Source: Salinimicrobium terrae DSM 17865
GTDB lineage: Bacteria; Bacteroidota; Bacteroidia; Flavobacteriales; Flavobacteriaceae
Reading direction: 5' to 3'
DNA: 64,000 nt
Assembly (NCBI RefSeq): GCF_000424665.1
Contig: NZ_AUKI01000004.1
Coordinates: 1 to 64,000 of the forward strand
Numbering within the stretch: the first letter of the stretch is position 1; each line of letters starts with the position of its first letter. Positions 43,708-52,326 of this stretch are shown here, in pieces. The position numbers were made by a program, and so were the translations under genes. The notes beneath the pieces are model-generated. The model was not told the origin of the DNA. It saw only the letters and a list, made by a program, of their open reading frames with translations, and ran no database searches.

Positions 43708-46008
43708 TTAAAATTTCACTCCTAACCCTAAAGAGATATTTCTACCCATATTAGGTATACCTTCCGGTTTAAGACGGGACAGGTGAGATATATAAGTCTT
43801 ATCCAGTAGATTTGTACCTGTTAATCTAAAATTAATTTCCCAGCCGTCTAACGGGACCGAAGTTCCAAAGCCTGCATTCAAGAGAGAATAGCCTGCTGTA
43901 TCGGTTTCAAAAGCACTTGTGTTATCCTGCTCAAAAACAGTTTTTAAACTAAGACTTGCATAACCTTCTTTTAATAATTTCCCTTCCGGAATTTCCACCC
44001 ATAAAGTATTTAAAATGGATTGTGCGGGAATAAGTGGCAAATATTCGTCATTTTCCTGTTTTCCTATTACTAGTTCATAGTTGCTTTCGAGGTGAAGCCA
44101 GTCCAGGGGGTGGGGATGAATATGTATTCCAATCTCGCCTCCATATAGACTGGCGTCATTTTGACGATATGCGAAAACAGGATTTTCATCAAAAACTTCT
44201 CCTGTTGGGTCCAGGAAAATGTAGTCATTGATGGCATTATAAAATGCATTCGTAAACACTTCGAAATGCTCATTCCTGTATTCCAAAGCGAGGTCCAACT
44301 GGTAGTTTTGCTCGTTATCAAGATCGGGATTGCCTATTTCAAAACGGTTGGTTCCATGATGACTTCCATAGGAGGTAAGTTCAGCTAAATTGGGAGCTCT
44401 AAATCCGCTCGCTAAATTAAGTCTTCCGGTAAAGTGGGAGGTAATATCTAATTTTACCCCCAGGGCACCATTATAGCTGTTGAAATCCCGCTCAAGTGCA
44501 GGCACTTCCGTCTCAGTGTCGTGATTTTCATAACCTTCAGCAGAAATCCGTCTAATGTCATAACGCAACCCTGCCTGAAAATCAATTCTTTCAAGATGAT
44601 AGTGCGTGGTAGCCAGAATTCCGGCATCTGTGGTTGTGGCATCGGGAATGAGAATTTCTTCAGCTAAATTTTTATTAGTCTGGAACATTCCCTGAATTCC
44701 TAAAATGGTTTCAAATTTCCCCCGGGCAGGAAAATGATACTTAACATCGTAATTGATCGTTTCCAGATGCATTTCAAGGGCAGGCTCTTCCTCCTCATGA
44801 CCAACCTCTTCCTCATGCTCCTCGTGTTCCTCCTCGTGTTCTTCTCCCTCGTGTTCCTCTTCCCCGTGTTCCTCATGTTCCTCGTGATGCTCTTCAAATT
44901 CTTTACGGTTATTGAAAAGATAACCTAACTTAACATCAAGGCTGGAGTTATTGAAATAAAAAGAGTTATCCAGACTTAGAATGTGGTTATCCACCTGTTG
45001 GTAAGGGATCATTTTACTCTTGGACGTGCTTTGCAGTCCTATATCTTCCGGAATGCCTGCGAAGCTACTGTTAAAATTATAACGCAGGTCTCCTTTATAG
45101 TTGTCACTACGATACCCTAAACCGGTCTTTAGGTCATATTCAGTAAAGCGGGTATTAGTCACTCTTTGTCCGTTACCGGTTTCGTAATCACTGTGGGTTG
45201 CAAAATTCCCACGAGCCAAAAATTTTAATTTATCGGCCGAAGTATTGACTCCCACATTAGCTTCTAAACCTTCGGTATTGGAATAATATATGGTTTCAGC
45301 ATCTACGAGGGTAGAATCTGCAGGAGCAAAGCGTTCCGGATTTAAATACAAGACCCCTCCCAGGGCATCACTTCCATAGAGAAGTGAAGCAGGACCTTTA
45401 ATCACTTCAACGCTCTCAATCCCAGAACTACTTATTCCGAGACCATGTTCATCTCCAAATTGTTGGTTCTCCAACCTTACTCCCTGTGTATAAACCAATA
45501 CGCGGTTTGAACTAAGGCCTCTAATTACAGGTTTTCCTATGGCCGAACCAGTAGTAAGTGTTTCTACTCCTGCAATCTGGCTAATTCCATCGGTTAGCTG
45601 GAAGGCTCCTGTTCGTTTAAGACTTTCTGCAGTAATTCGTTCCACCTTCATTACGTTCTCACTTTGTAGTTGATGGAAAGGGGTGGAGACTATAATTTCT
45701 TCCATCTCTATGGCAGTCGGAGAAAGTTCTATTTGTAGATTTTGTGTGTTTGGTAATTCAAATTTATAGGTTCTGGTTCCGTATCCCAAAGAAGACACGA
45801 CCACAGAGTAAGAACCTTCAGATAAATCTTCGAGTAAAAATGCTCCCGAAAGATCGGTAATTGCGGTACGTTCGGGTTTCTGGAGCTGCACTGTAGCTCC
45901 TATTATTGGTTGTTCTGTGTCTGAATCTATAACTATTCCTTTGGCTGAAAATTGACTATAGCCTGTTGTGACCGCCAGTAATAGCAGTCCAAAAATGATG
46001 TTTTTCAT
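43708..46008 (-). CDS. TonB-dependent receptor with a His/Glu-rich metal-binding loop
   Basis: A 766-residue outer-membrane receptor: signal peptide, a carboxypeptidase-like regulatory domain (KGIVIDSDTEQPIIGATVQL, residues ~22-100), a plug domain (GKPVIRGLSSNRVLVYTQGV; SSGIESVEVIKGPASLLYG) and a barrel ending in GRNISLGLGVKF. Around residues 370-410 an extracellular-loop-like insert consists almost only of His and Glu (repeats of HEEHEE). That loop resembles His-rich loops of zinc receptors such as ZnuD, so a transition-metal ligand (zinc, perhaps copper) is likely. It is preceded by a small His/Cys-rich exported-protein gene. Confidence 0.9.
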   Translation of the reverse strand: MKNIIFGLLLLAVTTGYSQFSAKGIVIDSDTEQPIIGATVQLQKPERTAITDLSGAFLLEDLSEGSYSVVVSSLGYGTRTYKFELPNTQNLQIELSPTAIEMEEIIVSTPFHQLQSENVMKVERITAESLKRTGAFQLTDGISQIAGVETLTTGSAIGKPVIRGLSSNRVLVYTQGVRLENQQFGDEHGLGISSSGIESVEVIKGPASLLYGSDALGGVLYLNPERFAPADSTLVDAETIYYSNTEGLEANVGVNTSADKLKFLARGNFATHSDYETGNGQRVTNTRFTEYDLKTGLGYRSDNYKGDLRYNFNSSFAGIPEDIGLQSTSKSKMIPYQQVDNHILSLDNSFYFNNSSLDVKLGYLFNNRKEFEEHHEEHEEHGEEEHEGEEHEEEHEEHEEEVGHEEEEPALEMHLETINYDVKYHFPARGKFETILGIQGMFQTNKNLAEEILIPDATTTDAGILATTHYHLERIDFQAGLRYDIRRISAEGYENHDTETEVPALERDFNSYNGALGVKLDITSHFTGRLNLASGFRAPNLAELTSYGSHHGTNRFEIGNPDLDNEQNYQLDLALEYRNEHFEVFTNAFYNAINDYIFLDPTGEVFDENPVFAYRQNDASLYGGEIGIHIHPHPLDWLHLESNYELVIGKQENDEYLPLIPAQSILNTLWVEIPEGKLLKEGYASLSLKTVFEQDNTSAFETDTAGYSLLNAGFGTSVPLDGWEINFRLTGTNLLDKTYISHLSRLKPEGIPNMGRNISLGLGVKF

Positions 46009-46057
46009 GGATTTTTTTAAATACGTTGTAAACTGAAATAAAATTCTTCAATATGGT

Positions 46058-46375
46058 TCAACCTCTGGCAGGAGGTGCTCTAAGTGAAAAATGCAGTTTT
46101 TGATACGCACTTAAAAAATTATATTCCTTTCCTATGGAAGTATTCTCAACCTCGGGCTCGTGTAATGACCATGAGTCAAGTGGTGGAAAGGAAAAAGGGT
46201 TCTGCTGAAGGTGGAATATATCACAATCCACTGTCTTTTGATGGAAATGTGATTCGGCATAATGATTACAACTGTAATGTTGATGACCGGCGAAGACGTG
46301 AGCGAGATCTACTGCCGAAGGGAAGAGGATCAATCCTGTAAACAGGACAAGAGATATTTTTTGCCACAACTTCAT
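46058..46375 (-). CDS. Small His/Cys-rich exported protein upstream of the TonB receptor
   Basis: A 105-residue protein with an N-terminal signal or anchor (ISLVLFTGLILFPSAVDLAHV) and a mature part full of His and Cys: FAGHQHYSCNHYAESHFHQK and TVDCDIFHLQQNPF. It is 49 bases upstream of the TonB receptor start on the same strand, and similar short proteins before metal TonB receptors are known in Flavobacteriia by my recollection. A periplasmic metal-binding or metal-sensing role is inferred, not shown. Confidence 0.65.
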   Translation of the reverse strand: MKLWQKISLVLFTGLILFPSAVDLAHVFAGHQHYSCNHYAESHFHQKTVDCDIFHLQQNPFSFPPLDSWSLHEPEVENTSIGKEYNFLSAYQKLHFSLRAPPARG

Positions 46376-46377
46376 CT

Positions 46378-46695
46378 TTATTTCAGAATCCTTCCGAAGC
46401 CCATTCGGGAAAGCATATTTTTTTCAAATTGCCAGAAAAACCTGAATTGACCAAATAACCAGCCATAAGCAACCAGAAGAACCTGATAAACGGGAAAGAT
46501 CATCAACAAGCGTAAAGCGTAATAACTAAAAGCTCCGAAAAGGTCCGAAGAAAAATTCATTCGGTTAAACCCAATAAATTCTAAAACCGGTTTTGTTAAA
46601 AACAGGGATGAGGAGCCGGTAAGACCGAAAACAATGAAAATAATTAAAATTTGCCAGTTAGAAGAAATCCCCCAACGTTGCTTCAATTTATTCAT
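46378..46695 (-). CDS. DUF6787-like small membrane protein
   Basis: A 105-residue protein with two or three hydrophobic stretches (WQILIIFIVFGLTGSSSLFL and LRLLMIFPVYQVLLVAYGWLFG) and the ending FRFFWQFEKNMLSRMGFGRI. The pattern corresponds to DUF6787, sometimes mislabelled prolipoprotein diacylglyceryl transferase; it is far too short for that enzyme. The stop lies 2 bases before the start of the His/Cys-rich protein gene, so the two and the TonB receptor are probably one transcript. Confidence 0.65.
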   Translation of the reverse strand: MNKLKQRWGISSNWQILIIFIVFGLTGSSSLFLTKPVLEFIGFNRMNFSSDLFGAFSYYALRLLMIFPVYQVLLVAYGWLFGQFRFFWQFEKNMLSRMGFGRILK

Positions 46696-46758
46696 GCTGC
46701 AAATATAATAAAGAAAATGAAGAACTATCTCCGGGGTGGATGTTTAAATATTGCTGAT

Positions 46759-47184
46759 TCACAATCTTGTAGGAACAGAAAAGCGCTGGTTGTACTTTTG
46801 GGAGAGATAAACAAAGTAATTATACAGCTTATAATTGACATCATAGCCGTAATCAATATGGTGGTCATAATTTATAGGCATTTCATAGATATTTGGGTTG
46901 TACCGCAGAGGTTGATTTACACGGTTATTATAATCTGTTACCAAAAAAGAATTTTTGTTTTCCAGGTAACCGAGAGAATGGTAACCCTCAGGGCGTGCTA
47001 TGGCATTAAGAAAATAGGAAAAACCGGGATCAATTATTAGTATCTCATATTCAAGGCTGTCATTAGCAATTCTCACAGTATCATTTTCCACCATTGTTTG
47101 CCCCCCCAGCATATCCCTATCACGGGTAGAGGAACAGCTGTAAATGAACAGGCCCAACAAAAATATGTACAAAAGATTTTTCAT
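46759..47184 (-). CDS. DUF6146-like lipoprotein
   Basis: A 141-residue lipoprotein: MKNLLYIFLLGLFIYSC is a type II signal peptide with lipobox FIYSC. The mature part holds EYEILIIDPGFSYFLNAIA, ENKNSFLVTDYNNRVNQPLR and the aromatic-rich YDVNYKLYNYFVYLSQKYNQR end. This fits DUF6146, a family restricted to Bacteroidota with unknown role. The ATG at 47184 is chosen at the beginning of the signal peptide rather than the longer frame from 47229. Confidence 0.75.
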   Translation of the reverse strand: MKNLLYIFLLGLFIYSCSSTRDRDMLGGQTMVENDTVRIANDSLEYEILIIDPGFSYFLNAIARPEGYHSLGYLENKNSFLVTDYNNRVNQPLRYNPNIYEMPINYDHHIDYGYDVNYKLYNYFVYLSQKYNQRFSVPTRL

Positions 47185-47398
47185 GTATATTATCCTTTTA
47201 AGAATCCACCGATCATACTTTAACACCAAAGATCTTGCCAGCTACGTCAATAGGAATCTTTATCTCTTTATTTAATTCGAGATTTTGAACGTGGACTAGT
47301 CTTGTAATTAAAGATCCAAACTATCTCTCTCGGTCATTTCTTCTTAATTTACGAAAAACCCAGATTTACAATTTATTGCATCTATTTTTTAACCAAAA

Positions 47399-47430
47399 AA
47401 AAGATGCTTCTTTTAACAGAAGCATCTTTA
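47399..47430 (-). terminator. Terminator after serA
   Basis: Minus-strand AAAGATGCTTCT, loop GTTAAA, AGAAGCATCTTTTTTTT. It lies 20-50 bases past the serA stop. Confidence 0.88.
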
Positions 47431-47451
47431 AATATGTCATTTTAGAGAAGT

Positions 47452-48402
47452 TTAATTCAGGACTTTTATTATCTCTTCGGCCAGTTCATAGCCAATTCTT
47501 TCCTGGGCCTCATTTGTAGCCGCGCCAATGTGAGGACTTAATGATATTTTTTCATTCATAAGCACTTTAATGGCGGGAGAAGGTTCCTCTTCAAAGGTAT
47601 CGAGGCCGGCAAAACTTACTTTCCCGCTTTCGAGAGCTTCAACGAGTGCTACTTCATTGACTACTCCGCCGCGGGCTGCATTAATTATACCCACACCGTC
47701 TTTCATTTTCTGAAATTCTTCTCTTCCCAGAATGGGTTCCTCTTGCGCCGGCACGTGCAGGGTAATAAAATCTGAATGTTTAATTAATTCTTCAACAGGT
47801 TCTGTCTTTATGGGGATTTTTATTTCCTGATGGTTATAGAACTCCAGAGTAATTTCCGCTTCCCCCTCTGAACTGTCGCTGGCAATAACTTTCATTCCTA
47901 TTCCCAATGCGATCTTTGCTACCTCACGGCCTATTCGACCAAAGCCAATTATTCCAAGGGTTTTTCCCCTTAATTCCCGGCCTCCGGCATAATTTTTCTT
48001 AAGTTCCTTAAATCGTGAGTCACCTTCAAGAGGCATATTACGGTTGGAATCATAAAGAAATCTTACTCCGCCGTAAAGATGAGCGAATACCAGTTCGGCG
48101 ACAGAAGCTGAAGAAGCTGCCGGTGTATTGAAAACGTGCACCCCTTTGCTCCGGGCATAGTCTACATCAATATTGTCCATTCCAACCCCGGCACGACCTA
48201 TGATCTTCAGGTTGGGGCAGGAATCAATCAGATCCTTGCGCACTTTTGTGGCACTGCGGACTATAATTCCGCTAATATCATTCTCTTTAATGTACCCGGG
48301 CAATTGCTCCTGGGCTACTTTTGTTGATATAACTTCAAAACCGGCTTCTTCGAGTTGCTTTTTTCCACCTGAAGCAATACCGTCATTTGCTAAAATTTTC
48401 AT
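47452..48402 (-). CDS. serA: D-3-phosphoglycerate dehydrogenase
   Basis: First committed enzyme of serine synthesis (3-phosphoglycerate to 3-phosphohydroxypyruvate, NAD-dependent), 316 residues. Seen: GRAGVGMDNIDVDYARSKGV, the NAD-binding loop GIIGFGRIGREVAKIA, INAARGGVVNEVAL with its catalytic Arg, and SPHIGAATNEAQERI with the active-site His. It is the short form lacking a C-terminal ACT/ASB domain, so feedback inhibition by serine at that site is not expected. It starts 14 bases after the serC stop. Confidence 0.9.
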   Translation of the reverse strand: MKILANDGIASGGKKQLEEAGFEVISTKVAQEQLPGYIKENDISGIIVRSATKVRKDLIDSCPNLKIIGRAGVGMDNIDVDYARSKGVHVFNTPAASSASVAELVFAHLYGGVRFLYDSNRNMPLEGDSRFKELKKNYAGGRELRGKTLGIIGFGRIGREVAKIALGIGMKVIASDSSEGEAEITLEFYNHQEIKIPIKTEPVEELIKHSDFITLHVPAQEEPILGREEFQKMKDGVGIINAARGGVVNEVALVEALESGKVSFAGLDTFEEEPSPAIKVLMNEKISLSPHIGAATNEAQERIGYELAEEIIKVLN

Positions 48403-48416
48403 TTATGGTTTTATGT

Positions 48417-49481
48417 TTAGGCTTTCCTTTCCAGTTCACTCATCACGTCAACAAGTACCTGTACACTTTCCAGGGAGAGTGCATTATACATGGAGGCACG
48501 ATATCCCCCTACGCTGCGATGGCCATTAAGACCATTGATGCCGGCTTCTTTCCACATCGTATCAAAAGTTTCCTTTAAATCGTCATTATTGAGCGTGAAG
48601 GTGGCATTCATGGTGGAACGGTCCTTTGTATCTGCATAGCCCTCAAAAAGAGGATTTATATCTATTTCTGAATACAGAAGCCCGGCTTTTTTCTCATTCT
48701 GTTCTTCTATACCTGCAATGCCGCCATTTTTCTTCAGCCATCTTAGAGTAAGCATTGATACATATACTGCGTAAACAGCGGGTGTATTGAACATGCTGGC
48801 TTTATTAAGATGCACGCGGTAATCCATCATTGAAGGCACAGATCGGTCAACTTTTCCAAGAATATCTTCTTTGATCACAACAAGAGTAGTTCCCGCAGGA
48901 CCCATATTTTTTTGTGCTCCTGCATAGATCAAATCAAATTTTGAGAAATCCATTTGTCTTGAGAAAATATCACTGCTCATATCACAAACAATGGGTTTTG
49001 GTGTATTGGGAAATTCCTTGATCTGTGTACCGTAGATAGTATTATTACTGGTACAATGGAAATAATCCACGTCTGAAGGTATGAAATACCCCTTCGGAAT
49101 ATATTTAAAATCCCTGTCGGCAGAGGAGGCAACCTCTTTTACTTCCCCAAAAAACTTTGCTTCCTTAATGGCTTTAGTACTCCAGGTACCAGTATTAAGA
49201 TAAGCTGCTTTAGTTTGAAGTAGGTTGTAGGGTGTCATAAGGAACTGCAAACTTGCCCCTCCCTGAAGGAAGAGCGCTTTATAGCCTTTGCCTTCCAGTC
49301 CCAGTAGCTCAAGGGCCAGACTGCGGGCTTCTTCCATTACATCTACAAAATCTTTACTGCGGTGAGAAATTTCGAGGATCGATAGTCCTGAATTGTTGAA
49401 GTCCAATATTGCCTGTGATGCCTCTTCAAAAACTTCCTGCGGAAGGATACAAGGACCGGCACTGTAATTATGTTTTTTCAT
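48417..49481 (-). CDS. serC: Phosphoserine aminotransferase
   Basis: PLP-dependent transamination of 3-phosphohydroxypyruvate to phosphoserine, second step of serine synthesis, 354 residues. The start KKHNYSAGPCILPQEV, LFLQGGASLQFLMTPYNLL, the PLP lysine in YAGAQKNMGPAG and the C-terminal GHRSVGGYRASMYNAL are all typical. Together with serA it forms an operon covering two consecutive steps; the phosphatase serB is not in the window. Confidence 0.95.
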   Translation of the reverse strand: MKKHNYSAGPCILPQEVFEEASQAILDFNNSGLSILEISHRSKDFVDVMEEARSLALELLGLEGKGYKALFLQGGASLQFLMTPYNLLQTKAAYLNTGTWSTKAIKEAKFFGEVKEVASSADRDFKYIPKGYFIPSDVDYFHCTSNNTIYGTQIKEFPNTPKPIVCDMSSDIFSRQMDFSKFDLIYAGAQKNMGPAGTTLVVIKEDILGKVDRSVPSMMDYRVHLNKASMFNTPAVYAVYVSMLTLRWLKKNGGIAGIEEQNEKKAGLLYSEIDINPLFEGYADTKDRSTMNATFTLNNDDLKETFDTMWKEAGINGLNGHRSVGGYRASMYNALSLESVQVLVDVMSELERKA

Positions 49482-49580
49482 ATGTATATTTTAACAAACA
49501 CAAATATGAGAAAATCATTGGCAATTCCCTGTTATTGAAATGATAATTTAGGCGGTTTTATTAGTGAAAACCTGAAATTT

Positions 49581-50660
49581 TTAAACATTTCGGGTCAAAA
49601 AAGCAAGAGTGTCAACATTATCTGCATAATCCCATAATTTTGGTTGCTGAGTCTTTCCGAAAGAAATTTCTTCTTCAATAATGTTTTTTCCAACGACACA
49701 CTGTATTTCTTCTTTTCTGCTTTCCAGTTCGTTTTTTACTTCTTCCAGATCGTCATAACGCTCATAAAATAAAGTGGCTATAGGAGAACTCAGGGATCGA
49801 TCCTCCTTGAGGATTAAAAATCCATTTTCCAGCAACTTGAATTGGCTCATTAGGTAGACAGCTTTATTATAGTCATAATTGTTCGCGTATTTTGCCTGAT
49901 TTATGATTGGATTCCAACTATAAATAGCTTCAAAAAAACCAGTAAAATCATAATTCTTGGGAACATATAATTTAGAAACATTTCTGCAGCCAAGGCCATA
50001 GTATCTAAAGATATCTTCAGCCAGGAAAGAGAGCTCTTCGCAGGTTTCTTTTCCTGTGAGTACAGCAACAGAATTTCTGTTCTTTCTTATTATCGAAAGT
50101 TTTCCGGCGAAATAATACTCAAAATATCTGGCGGTGTTGTTACTGCCTGTAGCAATAACAGCATCATAATTTGTCATTTTTGAAGCCCCATCGGCAGAGT
50201 GGGGGAGGATCTCAATCTTTTCATCCCATTCAGGGGAAGTAGCTTTAAGATAGTCGGCAACAACAGGTAAAAGTAGTTTATCATTTGATGATTGCTTCAC
50301 CAGCGCCTTGTGACCACTTACCAGGATCGAGAGAAAATCATGAAAACCTACCAAAGGTATGTTTCCTGCCATAATTACTCCCACCGTCTTTGATTCTACT
50401 TTATCAAAATTATATTCAGAAATCCATTTTTGAAGATTTTCCTGGGTTAAAGCCTCAGCCCATTGTTCCAATGAAAAAAGGACATTCTCTTTAGTGAACC
50501 AACCATTGTGATGTACGGCCGAATCTATCTTCTGTTGGAGCAGATCAAAATAGGGGTCGTTGTATTGGAGGTTGATATCCTTTTCATACCCAGACCTTTT
50601 ATATTGATCAAAAAACCGTCCCAGATTTACTAAGCTTTCTATACGCTTCTCGATTGTCAT
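49581..50660 (-). CDS. LuxC-like acyl-CoA reductase
   Basis: A 359-residue protein of the LuxC/acyl-CoA reductase family, which reduces activated fatty acids to aldehydes with NADPH. Recognised blocks are VGVIMAGNIPLVGFHDFLSI, the ATGSNNTARYFEYYF segment and the catalytic Cys region DIFRYYGLGCRNVSKLYVP. The ATG at 50660 (MTIEKRIESL) is chosen because a good promoter box (50703-50710) lies just upstream of it and overlaps the alternative start at 50705. No luxD/luxE partners or luciferase are nearby, so light production is not implied; homologues next to a ferredoxin gene are usual in Flavobacteriia. Confidence 0.85.
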   Translation of the reverse strand: MTIEKRIESLVNLGRFFDQYKRSGYEKDINLQYNDPYFDLLQQKIDSAVHHNGWFTKENVLFSLEQWAEALTQENLQKWISEYNFDKVESKTVGVIMAGNIPLVGFHDFLSILVSGHKALVKQSSNDKLLLPVVADYLKATSPEWDEKIEILPHSADGASKMTNYDAVIATGSNNTARYFEYYFAGKLSIIRKNRNSVAVLTGKETCEELSFLAEDIFRYYGLGCRNVSKLYVPKNYDFTGFFEAIYSWNPIINQAKYANNYDYNKAVYLMSQFKLLENGFLILKEDRSLSSPIATLFYERYDDLEEVKNELESRKEEIQCVVGKNIIEEEISFGKTQQPKLWDYADNVDTLAFLTRNV

Positions 50661-50702
50661 CTCCCTTATTTGTTTAAGAACTGTTTTGGCTTTAAATTTG
50701 TG

Positions 50703-50710
50703 CAAATTTA
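50703..50710 (-). promoter_or_regulatory. -7 box (TAAATTTG) of the acyl-CoA reductase gene
   Basis: Exact TAnnTTTG on the minus strand, 42 bases before the ATG at 50660. It makes the upstream in-frame ATG at 50705 unlikely as the start. Confidence 0.55.
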
Positions 50711-50725
50711 GAACAAAAATAAGCT

Positions 50726-51076
50726 ATGGCAATTATAATAACCGATGAATGCATCAACTGTGGAGCGTGCGAACCCGAATGTCCTAATACCGCCATTTAC
50801 GAGGGTGCAGATGACTGGAGATATGCAGATGGAACAGATCTTAGTGGCGACATAGTACTGCCTAATGGAAAAGCAGCGAGTGCAAATGAAGCACAGGAAC
50901 CTCTTAGCGATGAGATCTATTATATAGTACCCGATAAATGTACCGAGTGTGTTGGTTTTCACGATGAGCCTCAATGTGCCGCCGTGTGCCCGGTAGATTG
51001 TTGTGTGCCCGATCCTGCGAATGAGGAAACCCGGGAACAGCTTGTTTCAAAACAAAAATTCATGCATAACGATTAA
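50726..51076 (+). CDS. 2[4Fe-4S] ferredoxin
   Basis: A 116-residue ferredoxin. The first cluster motif is [17 protein letters not shown]; the second is [21 protein letters not shown], with the spacer longer than in clostridial ferredoxins, as in Allochromatium-type ones. Between the two, a ~45-residue insertion ([18 protein letters not shown] and on) occurs. It is a one-electron carrier, perhaps donating electrons to reductases. It is divergent from the LuxC-like gene, an arrangement that suggests shared regulation. Confidence 0.93.
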   Translation: MAIIITDECINCGACEPECPNTAIYEGADDWRYADGTDLSGDIVLPNGKAASANEAQEPLSDEIYYIVPDKCTECVGFHDEPQCAAVCPVDCCVPDPANEETREQLVSKQKFMHND

Positions 51077-51095
51077 TTTCGATTCGATATGAAGC

Positions 51096-51132
51096 AAAAA
51101 AAGACCTGCAAATTTTTTGCAGGTCTTTTTTT
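51096..51132. terminator. Bidirectional terminator
   Basis: AAAAAAAGACCTGCAAA, loop of T, TTTGCAGGTCTTTTTTT between the convergent ferredoxin and FKBP genes. Confidence 0.9.
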
Positions 51133-51151
51133 ATAAGATAGAGTTGTCCAA

Positions 51152-51580
51152 TTACTTGATCTCAACCACTTCTAAATCAAAAATAAGATCTTTTCCTGCT
51201 AATGGATGATTTCCATCCACAACAATAGAATCTTCTTTTACTTCTTTCACCACAAGGTTCATTTCGCGACCGTCTGGGGCTTTTGAAACTAGTCCCATTC
51301 CGGGTTCTGGCTTAATTTCTTCAGGTAACTGACTTTTATCTACCTCCTGGATCAATTCTTCTCTTGGAGCACCATAAGCTTCTTCAGATGGAATTTCAAC
51401 AGTTTTCTTTTCATTTACTTTCATGTCGAGTAAACCTTTTTCAAATCCGGGGATAAGTTGCCCCTGTCCCATAGTGAATTCAATAGGTTCTCTCTCTAAA
51501 GAACTGTCGAAGACCTGTCCATCGGTAAGTTTTCCGGTGTAGTGTACTTTTACAGTATCATTTTCTTTAACCTGACTCAT
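51152..51580 (-). CDS. FKBP-type peptidyl-prolyl isomerase (SlyD-like)
   Basis: A 142-residue cytoplasmic prolyl isomerase/chaperone. The FKBP part starts DTVKVHYTGKLTDGQVFDSS and includes FTMGQGQLIPGFEKGLLDMK; the inserted-in-flap domain (about residues 70-120) and VDGNHPLAGKDLIFDLEVVE follow the SlyD pattern. The C-terminal His-rich tail of E. coli SlyD is absent (ends VVEIK), so nickel storage is not expected. The promoter lies in the gap upstream of 51580. Confidence 0.92.
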   Translation of the reverse strand: MSQVKENDTVKVHYTGKLTDGQVFDSSLEREPIEFTMGQGQLIPGFEKGLLDMKVNEKKTVEIPSEEAYGAPREELIQEVDKSQLPEEIKPEPGMGLVSKAPDGREMNLVVKEVKEDSIVVDGNHPLAGKDLIFDLEVVEIK

Positions 51581-51876
51581 AATAAAGTTTTTATCAATTA
51601 AATATTTGGGAAATGGAAATCAAACAGAAATTAAAAAGGAAGGACCTTAACAGCGCTGAGAAATATCTCATTTCGAAAGTGCAAAGATAACATTAATAAG
51701 ACAGACAGCCAAAGAATGACCACTTAGTCCTTCAATTCGGAAAAATTCTTTATTAACTAAAAAATAATCAGAAAAAACAGAAGTTTAATTACATACTTTT
51801 AATATCTCTCTTAAAGGAGGGTTAAGACTGAACCTTATAATTGTAAAAAGCTCATTTTTTTAGTATGTTGGTCATA

Positions 51877-52314
51877 ATGTACTCAATTAAACTCGTTTTA
51901 AAGTTCCTGGTACTGCCGCTTATTTTGGTAGGTGCCATGGGAAGCTGCGATGAACCTGAAGCTGAAAAATACAATTTTGAAGACTGGCAAAAGATCACTG
52001 TTACGGCTTCCGCCTATAATTCCCTTAAGCAGCAGGGAGAAGGTAATCCTTTTATAACGGCCTGGGGAGATTCCCTTAGGCCCGAAGTACAATCAATTGC
52101 CGTTTCAAGAGATCTTATTAGAAAAGGATTAAAACATAATACTCCAGTAAAAATTGAAGGTTTTGAAGGAGTTTTTTTTGTAAATGATAAAATGCACCCA
52201 AGGTGGAGAAACAAGATCGACATCTATATGGGGCTTGATAAAGAAAAAGCTCTTAAGTGGGGCAGAAGAAAAGTAGAAATAGCTTTTCCCGCCAAAGATG
52301 AACCGGGAGGATAA
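51877..52314 (+). CDS. 3D-domain (double-psi beta-barrel) lipoprotein
   Basis: A 145-residue lipoprotein: hydrophobic leader FLVLPLILVGAMGSC with lipobox ending in Cys, then a 3D domain. The sequence ITVTASAYNSLKQQGEGNPFITAWGDSL, with the late NKIDIYMGLDKEKALKWG, fits the MltA/3D (Asp-Asp-Asp) fold used by peptidoglycan-cleaving or RlpA-like proteins. The catalytic aspartates occupy AWGDSL, VNDKM and KIDIYMG. It is likely anchored in the outer membrane. The ATG at 51877 is preferred over one at 51865. It precedes the PAP2 gene by 12 bases. Confidence 0.75.
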   Translation: MYSIKLVLKFLVLPLILVGAMGSCDEPEAEKYNFEDWQKITVTASAYNSLKQQGEGNPFITAWGDSLRPEVQSIAVSRDLIRKGLKHNTPVKIEGFEGVFFVNDKMHPRWRNKIDIYMGLDKEKALKWGRRKVEIAFPAKDEPGG

Positions 52315-52326
52315 AATTAACTTCAA

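Noticed and set aside
44734-44928. Plus-strand frame rich in Phe/Leu/Val inside the TonB receptor gene
   Set aside because: It is the antisense reading of the His/Glu repeat; the composition follows from the repeat and is not evidence for a membrane protein.
49581-51076. Bioluminescence (lux) locus
   Set aside because: Only a LuxC-like reductase is present; no luxA/B/D/E genes are in the window, and the ferredoxin alone does not suggest it.
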